Source of the DNA: Trametes villosa
Lineage: Eukaryota; Basidiomycota; Agaricomycetes; Polyporales; Polyporaceae
Direction: 5' to 3'
Length of the DNA: 64,000 nt
NCBI GenBank assembly: GCA_002964805.2
Contig: PUDQ02000009.1
Location: 186,001 to 250,000 of the forward strand
The position numbers and the translations under genes were made by a program. Below, piece after piece: positions 36,580 through 47,897 of this stretch. A model generated the notes under the pieces. It did not search any database. It was not told the DNA's origin and saw only the letters and a program-made list of their open reading frames with translations. The stretch's first letter is position 1; each line of letters begins with the position of its first letter.

Positions 36580-38336
36580 CTAGTCGTCATCGTAGAACTA
36601 CAAGTATTCTTAGCATTAGCGATCGGGCACGCGAGCATCCTTGAAAAGAGAGGTCTCACCACATAGTTCTCCGGGTAGAACACGTTCAATAGGTCGAGCT
36701 GCAGATGCTCCACGAGCCCCGTCAAGGCCTCCGAATACACCCGTGCGCGCGCCGCGTTGTCCTCCACAACCTCATGCTCCAACTCCGGCCGCGATATGTA
36801 CTCCAGCCTGACGTGAAGCCGGTGGAGGCGGTACCCCGCGTCCTTCCTCGCCCTCAGGCAGTCCGCGAGTGCCTCCGCAACCTCGCTACCCTCCCGAGAG
36901 AGCGTCGTGGACGTGATGGTGAGCGTCTTCAGCCAAGGCGCGGATATTGCGTCCTCCATAGCCTCGCCCTCCTCGAGCTCGGGCGGCAGCAGCGCGTCGA
37001 GGAGCGAAAGGCGCGCGTCGAACCGCGTCAGCGAGTCCGTGTGCGCGATCGTGATCGTCTCCAGGCCCGGCCACGCGCTCAGCGCCGCCTCCCAATCCTC
37101 CTCGTCGATCACCGTCCCGCTGTTCCCGTTGAGGAACAGCGTGTCGACGGCCGCGTCGGCGAATACGGCGACGAGGTCGTTGAAGCTGTTCAGCTCGCCG
37201 TTATACTCCCGGTCCCAGCCCTCCGGGAGGTGCGCGGCGACGCGCACGGTGTGCCCCGCGCGCGTCGTCCCACGAATGCTGTAGCTGCTGTGAAAGTAGT
37301 GCCGGACCTCGAGCGACGTGGCGTCCTTGATGATGGGCAGCGTGCTGGTGTCGGCGGGGAGCGCGTCTGTGACGGAGGGTGCGCGGAACATGTCGTCCGG
37401 ATGGAAGTCGCAGAGGTCTCGGTAGTCGCGCAGGCGCACGATCTTGAGGTCGACGTCGGCAGGGATGATGAAACACGAGAGGAACGGGCGCGTGTAGTAC
37501 GCGTTGTCCTCTAGGGATAGCTTGCGCAAAGATGACGGTAGCTCCATTGGCGGTTGGCCGCGAGCGAGAGCGGGGCGGAACCTGTGTATGCAGAGCTCCT
37601 CGAGCTTGATGAGCTGTGCGAGGAGCTGGCCGAACTCGGCGATCGTGATGAGCCCGGGTCGACATTCGTAAAGCTCCAGGCGCTTTAGCCCAGGAAAGAC
37701 CGGAAGCGCGCTTTGCACCATCAACCCAGTCCCGAGATAGAGCTCGCGCAGGGCGGGGAACTGCTCGGGGCGCAGGTCCCAGACGAACGGCGCCTCTGGC
37801 GTGTGCAGCCCGTCGATGCGCATGTACTCGGGGAGCGGGTACGGACCCTTAGGCCGGGACTTCGTCTTGAAATTTGCCGATACGTCCCGCAGAATCGGCA
37901 TCTTCTGGCCGAGGAGCTTCCGCAGTGCGCTGTCGTCCGCATCGCCCATGTCGCGGGTGTGCAGGCTACGGATCCGCCCGACATGGGGCAGGAGCAGGTC
38001 GACAATTAGGGCGTTCTGAGAAGGGGTCGTCCCGGAGATGGTGACGTCGAGGGGGGACTTCTTGGAGTACTTCAAGCTATCCTCGAGAAAGCTTTGCGAA
38101 TAACCAGCTTGCAGGACGATATCGTGCCAGAGCGCCGGATAGCCGTGGACGACTGTGCGCCAGAGCCGGCAGACCCAGAGGAGCCGGTACCACCGGAAGC
38201 CCCAGTCGTCTTTCATAGTGTGAACGGCCCGGAAGATGTGCACTAGAACGTCTTCTGGGAGGCGGTTGATGGGGGGACCGGTGGCGGTAAGGCTGCCAAT
38301 AGTGATCTTAACACCGCTACCCTGCGCGACAGACAT
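36580..38336 (-). CDS. F-box protein, family 1, with terminal micro-exon
   Basis: Exon 1 is 38336-36660, then a 62-base intron and an 18-base last exon, 36597-36580, ending in FYDDD; about 564 residues. Reading through the intron would give a different, longer tail without family match. The F-box begins TGPPINRLPEDVLVHIFRAV (about residues 19-70) with DDWGFRWYRLLWVCRLWRTV. LRR-like strands follow, for example FPALRELYLGTGLMV, FPGLKRLELYECRP and LPSSLRKLSLEDNAYYTRPF. A block INRLP-to-ENYV is shared with the genes at 44545 and 51968. Presumed SCF substrate receptor; target unknown. It lies tail to tail with NUP gene 1 (252 bases between stops). Confidence 0.83.
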
Positions 38337-39035
38337 ACTTCTAGTGATGGTATATCCAAATTAGCATATGCGCCATCCTAGGGCGAGAGAACGGCGCACG
38401 GCAAGAAGCTCACTGGCTGATCAAACTGTGCTTCACTGCTGGCAGTTACACCTGAAGTCGATAGGTGCCTTTCTCGAACGTTCCTGTCTATAAAATAATG
38501 AGTGCTTGTGAGCCCCAACGTAGACGTACGCACGCACTATAAGTTTACCCAGTGAATGTTGAGGGTTGAGTACTGAGTCACCGTCGACGTCGACGCATCG
38601 CGTCTTTAATGAAACGGGCGCCTGTGCGCCTAGCGATCGTGAAACGACAGCTCACATGAAACGTAGCTGGTCCGCAACGGAGGCCATGTAATTTGCGAGC
38701 GTTGTATATGTGCTTTCTCCTTAGAAACGGCATAGAATTACCAGAGGATGAGGAAGAAAACTTGAAGGAACGATCCCGCCAGGCGCTCGAGCCGCTGAAG
38801 GCTTCGAGCGTCTGATTCCCGGCAATCCCCGGGGAGTAAATGTCGATGACGAGGGTGAGGGCGCCTACACCCAGCATAACCTTGTACCACAACCCAAGTA
38901 CGCGTCGAGTCCCAAGTCTCGCCTTCTCCACCAACATCCTGACGAGCCCTAGAGCAAGCAGGTATATTGCGCGAGCCTGATACACTCTATCAGCACCAAA
39001 TCTGCGAAGAACGGCCCGAAATCTAAGCTACCACC
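38337..39035. other. Divergent intergenic region
   Basis: Shared upstream DNA of the F-box gene (-) and the MDP-1 gene (+). A minus-strand frame of 135 codons (38578-38985) begins with GTG, has no family motif and ends in an Arg run; not accepted as a gene. Confidence 0.5.
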
Positions 39036-40115
39036 ATGACGAGCAGGTTGCCGAAGCTTGTGGCCTTTGACCTCGAGTACGTATACGTCTGCGCTTGTGC
39101 TATGCTTTCAGAAGATCGAATGTACGCCTTGATCACTGACTCACCTGTGTCTTCCCAACCAGCGCAGCTATACGCTCTGGGACCTATGGATAGACACCCA
39201 CGCCGATCGTATGTGGCAGACTCAGAAGCCCCGCCGAGCCGTCCCCAGCACCGACAGCAACTGACTTTTGGGTTCGCGCAGCCCCGCTGCGCCGCGTCGG
39301 CGACGCCCTGAACGAAGTCCGCGATAGGTGCCATCCGTTTTTCATTCTGCACGGCGGACCGAGCCCCGAGCCTCCTTGCTGATGCCCGCATCGGCAGATA
39401 CGACCAGCGTATCGCGTTCTACCGCGACGTTCCGGAGATCTTGCATCGGCTGCGGGAGGCGGGCGTCGTCATCGCGGCGTGCTCGCGCACCTCCGCGCCA
39501 GATCTGTGCGTAGTGGTTCGATGCTGATACTCGCCTACACGCGCATACGCACACTCACACACATGCGCGCACTTTTTGAAGGGCGCGTCGTGCGCTGAGT
39601 TTGTTGCTTGTCCCGCCGCCCGCGGGGCACAAGGGCGAAGCGCCCACGCCAGCCATCCAGTTCTTCGACCAGAAGGAGATCTATCCAGGTACACCCCCAC
39701 AGCGCCCCTCACGATATCCCTATCTGATGCAAATTGAATTACCGGCGTACAGGCTCGAAGCTGAAGCACTTCCGGGAGCTGCACAAGAAGACCGGGCTGC
39801 CGTACTCCGAGATGGTGTGCCCGGTGCCGCCCAAACCCACACTGATCCGAGCGCGCTAACTCACCGCACCTGTAGCTGTTCTTCGACGACGAGCACCGCA
39901 ACAAGGAGGTCGAGTCCCTCGGTGCGCGCCTCGCCCATCCGCACTTCGAAGTTCGCGCATTCCGCTGATGCTGATGCGCGTTCGCAGGTGTTACGTTCTG
40001 CCTCGTTCCAAGTGGCATGAACGACCGCGCGTTCGAGCAAGGGCTCGCTGAATGGCGGAAGCGCCACCCTGTGGAGGTCGCGGAAGACGCCACCGGTGAT
40101 GCGGAGGGCGCTTAG
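39036..40115 (+). CDS. MDP1: Magnesium-dependent phosphatase 1 (MDP-1)-type HAD phosphatase
   Basis: Eight short exons: 39036-39076, 39168-39208, 39282-39327, 39398-39505, 39582-39688, 39753-39814, 39876-39921 and 39988-40115; 192 residues, all phases consistent. HAD motif I is split by intron 1: exon 1 ends in FDL and exon 2 supplies DYTLW, restoring the DxDxT signature (Asp12, Asp14, Thr16). Motif II is AACSRTS, and motif III is FFDDEHRNKEVESLG, with KLKHF before it supplying the usual Lys. The family hydrolyses phosphomonoesters including phosphotyrosine and fructosamine 6-phosphate in vitro; the physiological role in fungi is unclear. No targeting signal was seen, so it is probably cytosolic. 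A decayed copy lies 5.6 kb upstream, at 32405-33465. Confidence 0.9.
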
Positions 40116-41617
40116 CACTGAAGATTGGATACTGAGAGGGACTGATGAGTCCAGGGGTGGGGAGGTATGGTAGAGCTCCCGCGACGGGCGTGTGGTTCTA
40201 TCACATATCAGCTTCGGATTGTGGGTGCTATCGGCGCGCGTGGGATCAATGGCGTAACTGTCTGTTCGAGCGGCGCAGGTGTGTGCGGCATTCTCATGAC
40301 ATTCTCGGTGTGGCATGGATGGCGGGGCGGGACCGGGAGGGCAGAGTTTTGTTGGATCCCGAGTACAGGTGAGTCAAGCCACTCTTCCTTTGACTGTGCG
40401 GGACAACTGCCCTTTGACCAGGAAGAACGCGGGCTTTAGGAGTCAGTCAGATCCAGGACAGGATCGGCCGCGCTGTGTCCTCAGAAGCCCCAGAGTCTCC
40501 GCAGTAAGTGCCCAGACATCCCGCTCCTCGCTTCGCAATCCATGCATGTGCCGCAAACGTGACCCTGCACAACGGCGTTCGGGATACCACTCTCCTTACA
40601 GGGTGCTCAAGCCTTCCAGCACGGCCTTCTTCGATATCCTCGTGGGTTCGGAGGAGAACTCGTGGTACGGAACGCCCGCGGGAGCAGAGCGTTCCGACAA
40701 GGCGCGCCTTGTAAAGGCATATTGACTGCCCGCACCCACCTTCTTCATTGCAGTCCACCCGCAGATAGGTATCGCGCCGTCCGATCCGCACCCTCTCCGC
40801 CACTCCGCCGACTCACATCTTCGTCTATCTCAGAATCTGCACCCCCTTGCGCCTCCGCACAGGCCCGCCTCGAGGCGCGATATGTGGATGCAGAAGCGGC
40901 GCGACCTCGTGCATCAAAGCTCCCGCTCGGCTAGCGCACGACGCCCACAATTCCTCTTCGCTGTCACCGTGCCTTCTGTGGATAGCGCACGCCCGCTGAC
41001 CACCGTCCAGCATTCCCGCCGTCCTGATGATATATTCCGTGCAGACGGCGTGCTGGCGCCTCGCGATTGCCGCCGCGGCGAGGCTATTGTTGCGGGGTGC
41101 GCCACGCCGCGTGGATAGCGCGACAGAGAGAGAACTGTCAAAGGGACGTAAGCTAGCGTGCGGGCCGTTCTCGGGTGCCTGCGCATGACCGGACGTGGGA
41201 GCGAGCACGCCGACCCTCCAAGCACCGCAGCGAACAGGCCGCTGAGCTCAGCTTGAGCTCAGTGCGCGGCGTACGGGCGTAGGGCGACGGCGGCCGCGCA
41301 TAGCAATGGCGGTCGAGGGGCCGGTTAGGCCGTGAATTTGGCAGGAAAGCGACTGAGCTTGGATAGACGGCACAGGTATACCGCGGTAGCTGCGCACCCA
41401 GTGTGGGGAAGCGCCGGGCGAGATGATGGCGTGGGCGGTGATGACACGAGGCGCCTACGGGCGACAACAAAGCTGGCACCTCCTCTCCTCTCGCTCCCAC
41501 CTCCTCGTACAAAAGGCTTTAAGCCATCGATACCCCTTTAATGACCTCCGAACTTCTACTCACCCTGCCTGCTTTCGCCACGCCCGCCTCGATCCTGTCG
41601 TCAAATTCCATACCGTC
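40116..41617. other. Intergenic region
   Basis: 1.5 kb between two plus-strand genes. Frames such as 40315-40725 and 40825-41208 have no motif and overlap each other. The last few hundred bases are the promoter of the nucleotidyltransferase-like gene. Confidence 0.5.
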
Positions 41618-42486
41618 ATGGCCGCCCAGTCGTTCCGCGCATCGCCTCCATTGCCAGAGTGCAACGAAGTGCTTCTGACGCGGGACTCCCTCCTCTCCGT
41701 CCTGCACGACCTCTCGACCCGCCTGCTCCGCTACTTCGGCGCCCCCGTGCGCATCGTCGTGCACGGGGGTGCCGTCATGGTCCTCCACCCGCAGCTCTCG
41801 AGCCGCAAGTCGACGCGCGACGTCGACTACCTCCACCGCGCGTTCGAGGCGGAGTGGATGGCCCGCGGCGTGCTCGACGCCGGCGCGCGCCTCCGAAAAT
41901 GCATCCGCGGCACCGCGCGGGCCTTTGGGCTCGGTGCGGACTGGATGAACGCCTGCGCGGACGTCGCCCTGCCCATGTCGACCGACCCGTGAGTGCACCC
42001 CTTGCCCTACCCAACTCCAAAATTTCGCGCTGCGCACCGTCAGCGGGGCGCACGTGATCCGTGATTATTGGTCCCGGTGCTAACTGTGACTCGTCTTTTC
42101 TTTCTACCCGCAGTGTGTACGGGCGGCCGTACGACCAGGTGTACGCGGACGCGACGAGCGAGGGGAACCTGCTCATGAACACGATCTTCACCTCGCCCGG
42201 GCTCGTGCTCGTCGGCGTGAGCTTCCCGTGGGCGGTCGCGCTCAAGCTCGTGCGCTACCAGAAGCACGACCCGCAGGACATCGCGCACATCCTGCGCCTC
42301 GGGTGCCGCATCCGCCAGGTCGTCTGGACGGGCGACATCTTCGAGCGCTGGATCCTGTCCACGTGCAAGCCCATGGCGAGCAGCCTGTACTCGCCGTGGC
42401 AGGCGGAGTCGACGCGGCAGAAGATGCGCCATGCGATCCACCTCGCGTTCCCGCAACAGCACACGCGCGCGACGTGGATATATTAG
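41618..42486 (+). CDS. Nucleotidyltransferase-fold protein of unknown function
   Basis: Exons 41618-41988 and 42114-42486; 247 residues. Residues 46-57 read IVVHGGAVMVLH, a Gly-Gly pair after a hydrophobic strand, and residues 64-71 contain STRDVDYL, a DxD-like pair (Asp68, Asp70). Together these fit the catalytic core of the DNA polymerase beta-like nucleotidyltransferase superfamily (GG, then [DE]x[DE]). The C-terminal part (VALKLVRYQKHDPQDIAHIL and a helical tail to ATWIY) resembles the helical half seen in DUF-type fungal nucleotidyltransferases. No partner antitoxin or toxin gene is adjacent. The substrate is unknown, and the assignment rests on the two motifs only. The start is the first ATG that keeps the conserved core. 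Confidence 0.7.
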
Positions 42487-43614
42487 CCTCGCCCTTCGTG
42501 TGATAGCCCCAGCCCAGCCTACCCCCCCTGACCCCATTTAGAGTGCTCATCCCTCGCCCACCGTACGTCTGCTGCCTGCTGCTCGCCTGCTTGCTGTATC
42601 GTTATGTCTCTTCATTTCGCCTTCGTCTTCGCTTTCGGTTTTCACATGCTCTCTCGGCCCCCCGTGCTTCGCTTCCCTGGAGGAACTCGGACCAGTACCG
42701 GTATCCAGCGTTACCCTTACATTACATTAGTATTGCTACGTTTACAGCTTACGACGGACCCCCTTATTGCGTACACGTAGTGCCCTCACGACCCTCACGA
42801 TCCCTCACGAAAATGACGAGATCTTTCATACCCCCTAGGCTCCTCGCCCCCAGCCCCTCTGCCACCTCGTCATCGTGCGAATGCCGTCCAGCTCAGTTGC
42901 GGCCGGCGGCAACGTCAAGAAGGCCGTTCGGCGTTCTACGGTGTCCAGCTTCAAGAGCGGTGCAGGTTGTGGTGAGTTCCCGGCTTCTATCCCGCGAGAC
43001 ACATGATTGCGTTTCCCGGTCTCTCAGGAGTCAGATGCATGTGAAATACGCAGGGCGGTTCTGTGGCTGGCTACGTTGACTAGAAGTGGAGGTGCGTTGT
43101 GGACGCGGCCGAGGTGGGTGCTTGCCGTGGCCGTCGCGGTTAGAGTTGCGGGAGGGTGAGAAGTGGCGACTCCCGCTGTCACTGTGGCTGGACTTGGAGT
43201 CACATTGCCGCGTCTCTAGTGCGCCGTTGCATGGATCAGCGTATGCGACACTTCGACTAAGACGCTGTGTGTGGTAGTGGTGAGGTCGGGCGCTCGGCGT
43301 TCTCAGGCTAGTGGTATGTTCTGCCACCCCGAAACCCGGAAGCCTCTGTCCGCATAACGGTAAGTCGCGTATATCCCGCTTTCTGCTCAGCAGGGTTCTC
43401 ACCAGTGCTCGCATTCGCTCAAATGCACGGTGTCCGCGCAGCGGAGGCAGTTCGTCCTCTTGCGTATCACCGGCATTCCCTCACTCACTCACTCGGATGG
43501 CTGACCCCGGTACTACAGCCTTCCGTCGTCATCACTCCCCGGCCCGACGAGGACGGAGCAGCAGTACGGCCCGTGCTCAGCCGTGAAACCCCTCTATCGT
43601 CCGCAACTTCCGTG
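42487..43614. other. Intergenic region
   Basis: No coding signal; 3' flank of the nucleotidyltransferase-like gene followed by DNA with no recognised feature up to the F-box relic. Confidence 0.5.
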
Positions 43615-43870
43615 AAAGATCCGGCCTCCTGCTCCCATCTCGCCGAGCGCGCGCGTGGAGGAGGTTCAAACCGTCTACGCGCTCATGCACACCGGCGCGC
43701 CCGTCAGCTGCCTCCCGGTCGAGCTTCACGTCGAGGTGTTCACGCGCCTCCGGGGTGAGCCGCTCACCTGCTGGGATGTCGTGTTTAGGCTAGGCGTCTC
43801 CGGGAGGTGGTTTCGTCATGAGACGACCATCCTGAAGCTGTGCGTTAGCTCAAGACCGCCGAGGGCTACT
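43615..43870 (+). pseudogene. N-terminal relic of a family-2 F-box gene
   Basis: From 43655 the frame reads VEEVQTVYALMHTGAPVSC, then LPVELHVEVFTRLRGEPLTC, which aligns with the start of the F-box in the gene at 30004-31839 (LEELQAIYALMNACAPINR, LPAELIVEVFMYLHDAPFTR). Just upstream, LAERAR is recognisable in another frame, so a frameshift separates the two. After about 43790 the similarity fades (GRWF is still visible) and a stop follows. No C-terminal part is attached. Confidence 0.65.
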
Positions 43871-44544
43871 ACTGCAGCTGTAGCGCGGCCTACCCCACAA
43901 TTAACGTTCGGTGCATCCTCCCCTGCGTAACACCTCGCTTGAGAGCGCCGTGAGCTGACATCAGGATGTCGTTTTCACAGGCGCACTACGCAATCCGGCT
44001 GCCCCCTCATCAGGCCTCAGGCCCCTCCTCAGGCTTGGTGAAGGCATCTAGTATGCGCCCTGCACGCGTCCGATGCACATCTTTTGGTACAAGTGCCGGT
44101 TGTCTGGGCTGTAGATTGGAGGAAGGGTTCACGTTCGCTCCATTCATCGGCGCCGATTGGTATGAGAACCCCAGGCTACTCTCAGGTTCATTGGAGTCAT
44201 GTATGGAATTACTACAGGGAGGGTACGGCCTGGTACGGCGGTATTGTACGCAGAGTACTCAAGTTAGCCGCCGGTAACTGACGCAATTTACGCGCTTAGG
44301 CGCCCATGCGCGACGCGACGCGACGCGTCGATATCGACCTTACCTTTGACTCTCATTCGACCGCATACATTGACGGGTGAAGTACTAGTACGTGCATACG
44401 TTTGCATTGGGATCCACAATTACTCATCTCGCATAACCCACAGAAACTGTTACGACACTCCCGAGTTGCCATTGAAGCGCAGTTTTATTACGCCAGGTAC
44501 GATGCATTCTGGCTTGCGGCCGTGGACCAGTCTCTTGTAATTGT
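43871..44544. other. Intergenic region
   Basis: Upstream DNA of the next F-box gene. No feature was recognised. Confidence 0.5.
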
Positions 44545-46362
44545 ATGGCGCATATGCTGAAGTATGAATACGTGTCAGATAGAACAATGCCTGGAGACGA
44601 AGACACCAGTAGAAGTAGCAGCGTCGACAACGTCGCTGCCACAGGTCCTCCTATCAACCGCCTTCCGGAGAACGTTTTGGCGCGAATCTTCCGAGCCGTG
44701 CGCGGGCTTGATGACGAGTGGGGCTTCCGGTGGTACAGGCTTCTCTGGATATGCCGGCTCTGGCGCGCATCTGTACAGGGTGATCCCGCGCTCTGGCACG
44801 AAATCACGCTCCAAGCCGGCTTCTCCCAAGGCTTCCTCGAAGACAGCCTAAAGTTCTCAAAGAACCATCCTATCGACGTCTCCATCTACGGGACGACTCC
44901 CACGCAGAACGCCGTCATGGTCGGTCTACTCCTGCCTCACGTCTCGCGGATCCGCAGCCTGCGCGCGCGCGATATGGGCGCCGCCGAGGACAGGGCGCTG
45001 AGCGAGCTCCTCGGCCAGAAGATGCCGATCCTGCAGGACGTGTCGGCAAATTTCAAGACCAAATCGCGGCCTATGGGCCCTTACGAGGTACCCGCATACA
45101 TGCACTTCGACGGGTTGCATACGCCGGAGGAGCCGTTCCTTTGGGACCTGCGCGCTGAGCAATTCCCCGCCCTGCGCAAGCTCCACCTCGGCACTGGACT
45201 GATGGTGAAGGGCCCGCTCCCCGTATTTCCAGGCCTGAAGCGTCTGGAGCTCTTCGAATGTCGCCCAGGGCTCACAACCGTCGCGGAGTTCGGCCAGTTC
45301 CTCGCGCAGCTCGTCGAGCTCGAGGAACTGTGCATTCACAGATACCGCCCCGCAATCACCCCGGGCCAATCCCCCATGACGCTCCCACCGTCCCTTCGCA
45401 AGCTGTCCCTCGAGGACAACTCGTACTACACGCGCCCGTTCCTCGCGACCTTCACCATCCCCGCCGACATCGACCTCAAGATTGTGCGCCTCCGAGACTT
45501 CGGCGACCTCGGCGACCTCCCTCCGGACTACGGATACGAGGCGCCATCCGCGAAGGACGCGCTGCCCGCCGACACCAGCACGCTGCCCATCCTCAAGGCC
45601 GCCACCGCGCTCGAGCTCCGCCACTACTCGAGCAGCAGCTACAGCCTCCGCGGGACGACGCGCGCTGGGCGCACCGTGCGCGTGACAGGAGAGCTCCCGG
45701 AGGGCTGGGACAGCGCGTTCGAGGGCGAGCTGAACAGCTTCAACGACCTCGTCGACGTATTCGCGGACGCGCCCGTCGACACGCTCTTCCTGAACGGGAA
45801 CGACGGGACTGTGGTCGATGAGGAGGACTGGGCGGCGGCGCTGGACGCGTGGCCGGGCCTCGAGCGCATCACGATCGCGCACACGGACTCGCTCAGCGAG
45901 TACGACGCGCGCCTATCCCTCCTCGACGCGCTGCTTCCGCCTGAGCTCGCGGAGGGCGAAGACATGGCGGACGTGATCCCAACCCCCCGGCTGGAGACGC
46001 TCACCATCACGTCCCCGATGATCTACACGGGCGAGGAGCGCGAGCTCGCGAGGGCACTCGTGGGCTGTCTGCGCGCGCGCAAGGATGCAGGCTATACTCT
46101 CCCGCGCCTCCACATCAAGCTGGAGTATATAGCACGGCCGGAGGCGGAGGACGAGGCTGCGCCGGACAACAGGAAGCGCGCGCGGGTGTTCGGGAAGCCG
46201 CTCAAGAAGTTTGTGCAGCACTTGGAGATCGAGCCTGTCAACGCTTTCTATCCGGAGAACTACGTGGTAAGGGTTCCTAACAGCACGTTAGGGTACGCCG
46301 ATCGTTGATGCTAAAGATGCTCACAGCTCGATGACGATGATGACGACGACGGCGACTACTAG
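44545..46362 (+). CDS. F-box protein, family 1, with acidic terminal exon
   Basis: Exons 44545-46266 and 46327-46362; 585 residues. The last exon encodes only an acidic tail (LDDDDDDDGDY). The intron sits directly after ENYV, as in the genes at 36580 and 51968. The F-box starts TGPPINRLPENVLARIFRAV (about residues 34-85) and continues DDEWGFRWYRLLWICRLW. LRR-like strands: FPALRKLHLGTGLMV, FPGLKRLELFECRPG, LPPSLRKLSLEDNSYYTRPF. The first 30 residues are Ser/Asp-rich and not conserved. Presumed SCF substrate receptor. A dead piece of a related gene lies at 33463-33866. The gene is followed within ten bases by a relic of the unrelated family 2. Confidence 0.83.
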
Positions 46363-46371
46363 GCTACCCGG

Positions 46372-46533
46372 GCACGAGCGCTCGGTAGGGGGGATGGACG
46401 CATCGAAGAGATCACGCTGGAGTTGGCGGGCTACGACAGCCAGGAGCACTCCCTTGCGGCGAAGGCCGCCTTCGAGAAAGCTTTGGCGCTTTTCGCCGAC
46501 ACTGTCGAGTATCGGACCGATGACTTGCGGTAG
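46372..46533 (+). pseudogene. C-terminal relic of a family-2 F-box gene
   Basis: The frame reads ARALGRGDGRIEEITLELAG, then YDSQEHSLAAKAAFEKALAL, ending FADTVEYRTDDLR and a stop. It aligns with the last about 55 residues of the genes at 49480 (RIEEITLDLVGHDSEEHF) and 61133 (RMEEITLELVGHDDGAHF). Nothing else of the gene is present, and the piece starts about ten bases after the stop codon of the family-1 gene, so it marks a rearrangement breakpoint. The frame of the fragment is still open. Confidence 0.8.
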
Positions 46534-47897
46534 GGCGGCCGTGAATACTATATGCTGCTCGCAATTCTAGCTCCCGCCTCCGACCCCGAGGCAAGACCTT
46601 CTAGTCAAATGAGCTTCAGGTTCACCCGGATTGGCAGGCTCATGCGGTAAGTTGAAGACGCGAATGTCTCATCTATGATACCTCACCCGGCCACTATCAG
46701 TGGTCCCTTCCCTCACCGTCAGGCCACAGATATAGATTCGTCGAAGGGTGTCCCTCATCGGCACCCGACCACTGGCACTCATTCTGCTTTCTGTTCTCTA
46801 GAGCGGGAGATTCGTACAGCCGAGCCACTCGAACCATCTATGTTTATGGGTAAGCCAGAACCCTTGCCAGACGTTGCCGTGAACTGACCATTGCAAGTCT
46901 CGGACCCTTTAGCACGCGCACTCCGATGGCAGCGTGCACGGAAGTGAAGCTCTCGAGCGCTACTGTGAATTGCACGCATCGCTCCAGGCGCGGGGACTCC
47001 TGTCAATGATGCCTCGCAAAGCGCGGTTGCATTGCGTAGAACCCGAATGTCAGTACGCATCCCCAATCACAACGTAGTGGGCTGAGGCGACTCTACAGTG
47101 TCGTACTAAACGCTGATCACGGCATGTCGCCTTCGCCTTCCAGGACCAGCCGACACTTCTGCTTTCCTGGGCGCTCGGTGCCGCCCCCGCGGAGCGACGA
47201 TCATGCTCAGACTTCCGGTCAGAAGCACCGGCGAATGCTGCCACCTGGATAGCGCCGACGTACGTTACTCTGTCGCGCGCCATTCCTTGGCTTCTGCTCG
47301 GCCTCATTCTCATCGTTGCGCGACACGGTGGGCCGCTGAAGTTATAGGTTAGGACGCACGCAGTGTCTCACAGCGAAAACACGTGCCTACCACTTGTACA
47401 ATGCCGGAGGAATACACGAGGTACGTACGACATTGTACTTCACCCAGGGGCCAGGGTTCTCACATGTACTATATCTCACCTCCGCGAGCCTGAGAAGATT
47501 TCAACATTAGCTCAAAGTTGGCAAAACAGGAGCGCTTGTCCAAGTAGAGCCAGCATTCTGTCTACGTCGCAAGTAAGTTATGCCATCCAATGTTATTTTC
47601 ATGCATTGCTTCGGGATGACGTGTTCGCTTGCGCTCAAGTACATCCTGCATGGAACTCTGGACGGCGGCCACCGGTGCGTAGCGCCTGCCCAGGACTCGA
47701 AGCCATGTTCAAGTTTTGGTGAGCAGTTCGAAAACCACCCTGCCGGTATATATAAGAAGCGAGTTGCTGAGTCCCAGGTCCAGCACCATCCTCCCGACAA
47801 CACGTATACCCGGCCACCTCCTCACAGGTGATTCACTGCGTGGTACTGCGTCGGGCTCACCGAGATAATCATGCTCATGCTTGTCCACAGATCTACA
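46534..47897. other. Intergenic region, largely duplicated promoter DNA
   Basis: No gene. From about 46893 it is collinear with 34126-35070 upstream of NUP gene 1. It contains the TATA box and probable 5' UTR intron (about 47829-47890) of NUP gene 2. Confidence 0.6.
47747..47755 (+). promoter_or_regulatory. TATA box of NUP gene 2
   Basis: TATATATAA lies about 145-150 bases upstream of the start codon and corresponds to TATATAA before NUP gene 1. Confidence 0.6.

Noticed and set aside
38578..38985. Minus-strand frame of 135 codons between an F-box gene and MDP-1
   Set aside because: Begins with GTG, no ATG near its start, ends in an Arg run, no family match.
44926..45882. Minus-strand open frame of 318 codons opposite a family-1 F-box gene
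   Set aside because: Shadow of the F-box gene; composition dominated by Arg, Val and Glu without motifs. The same effect is seen opposite 36580 and 51968.
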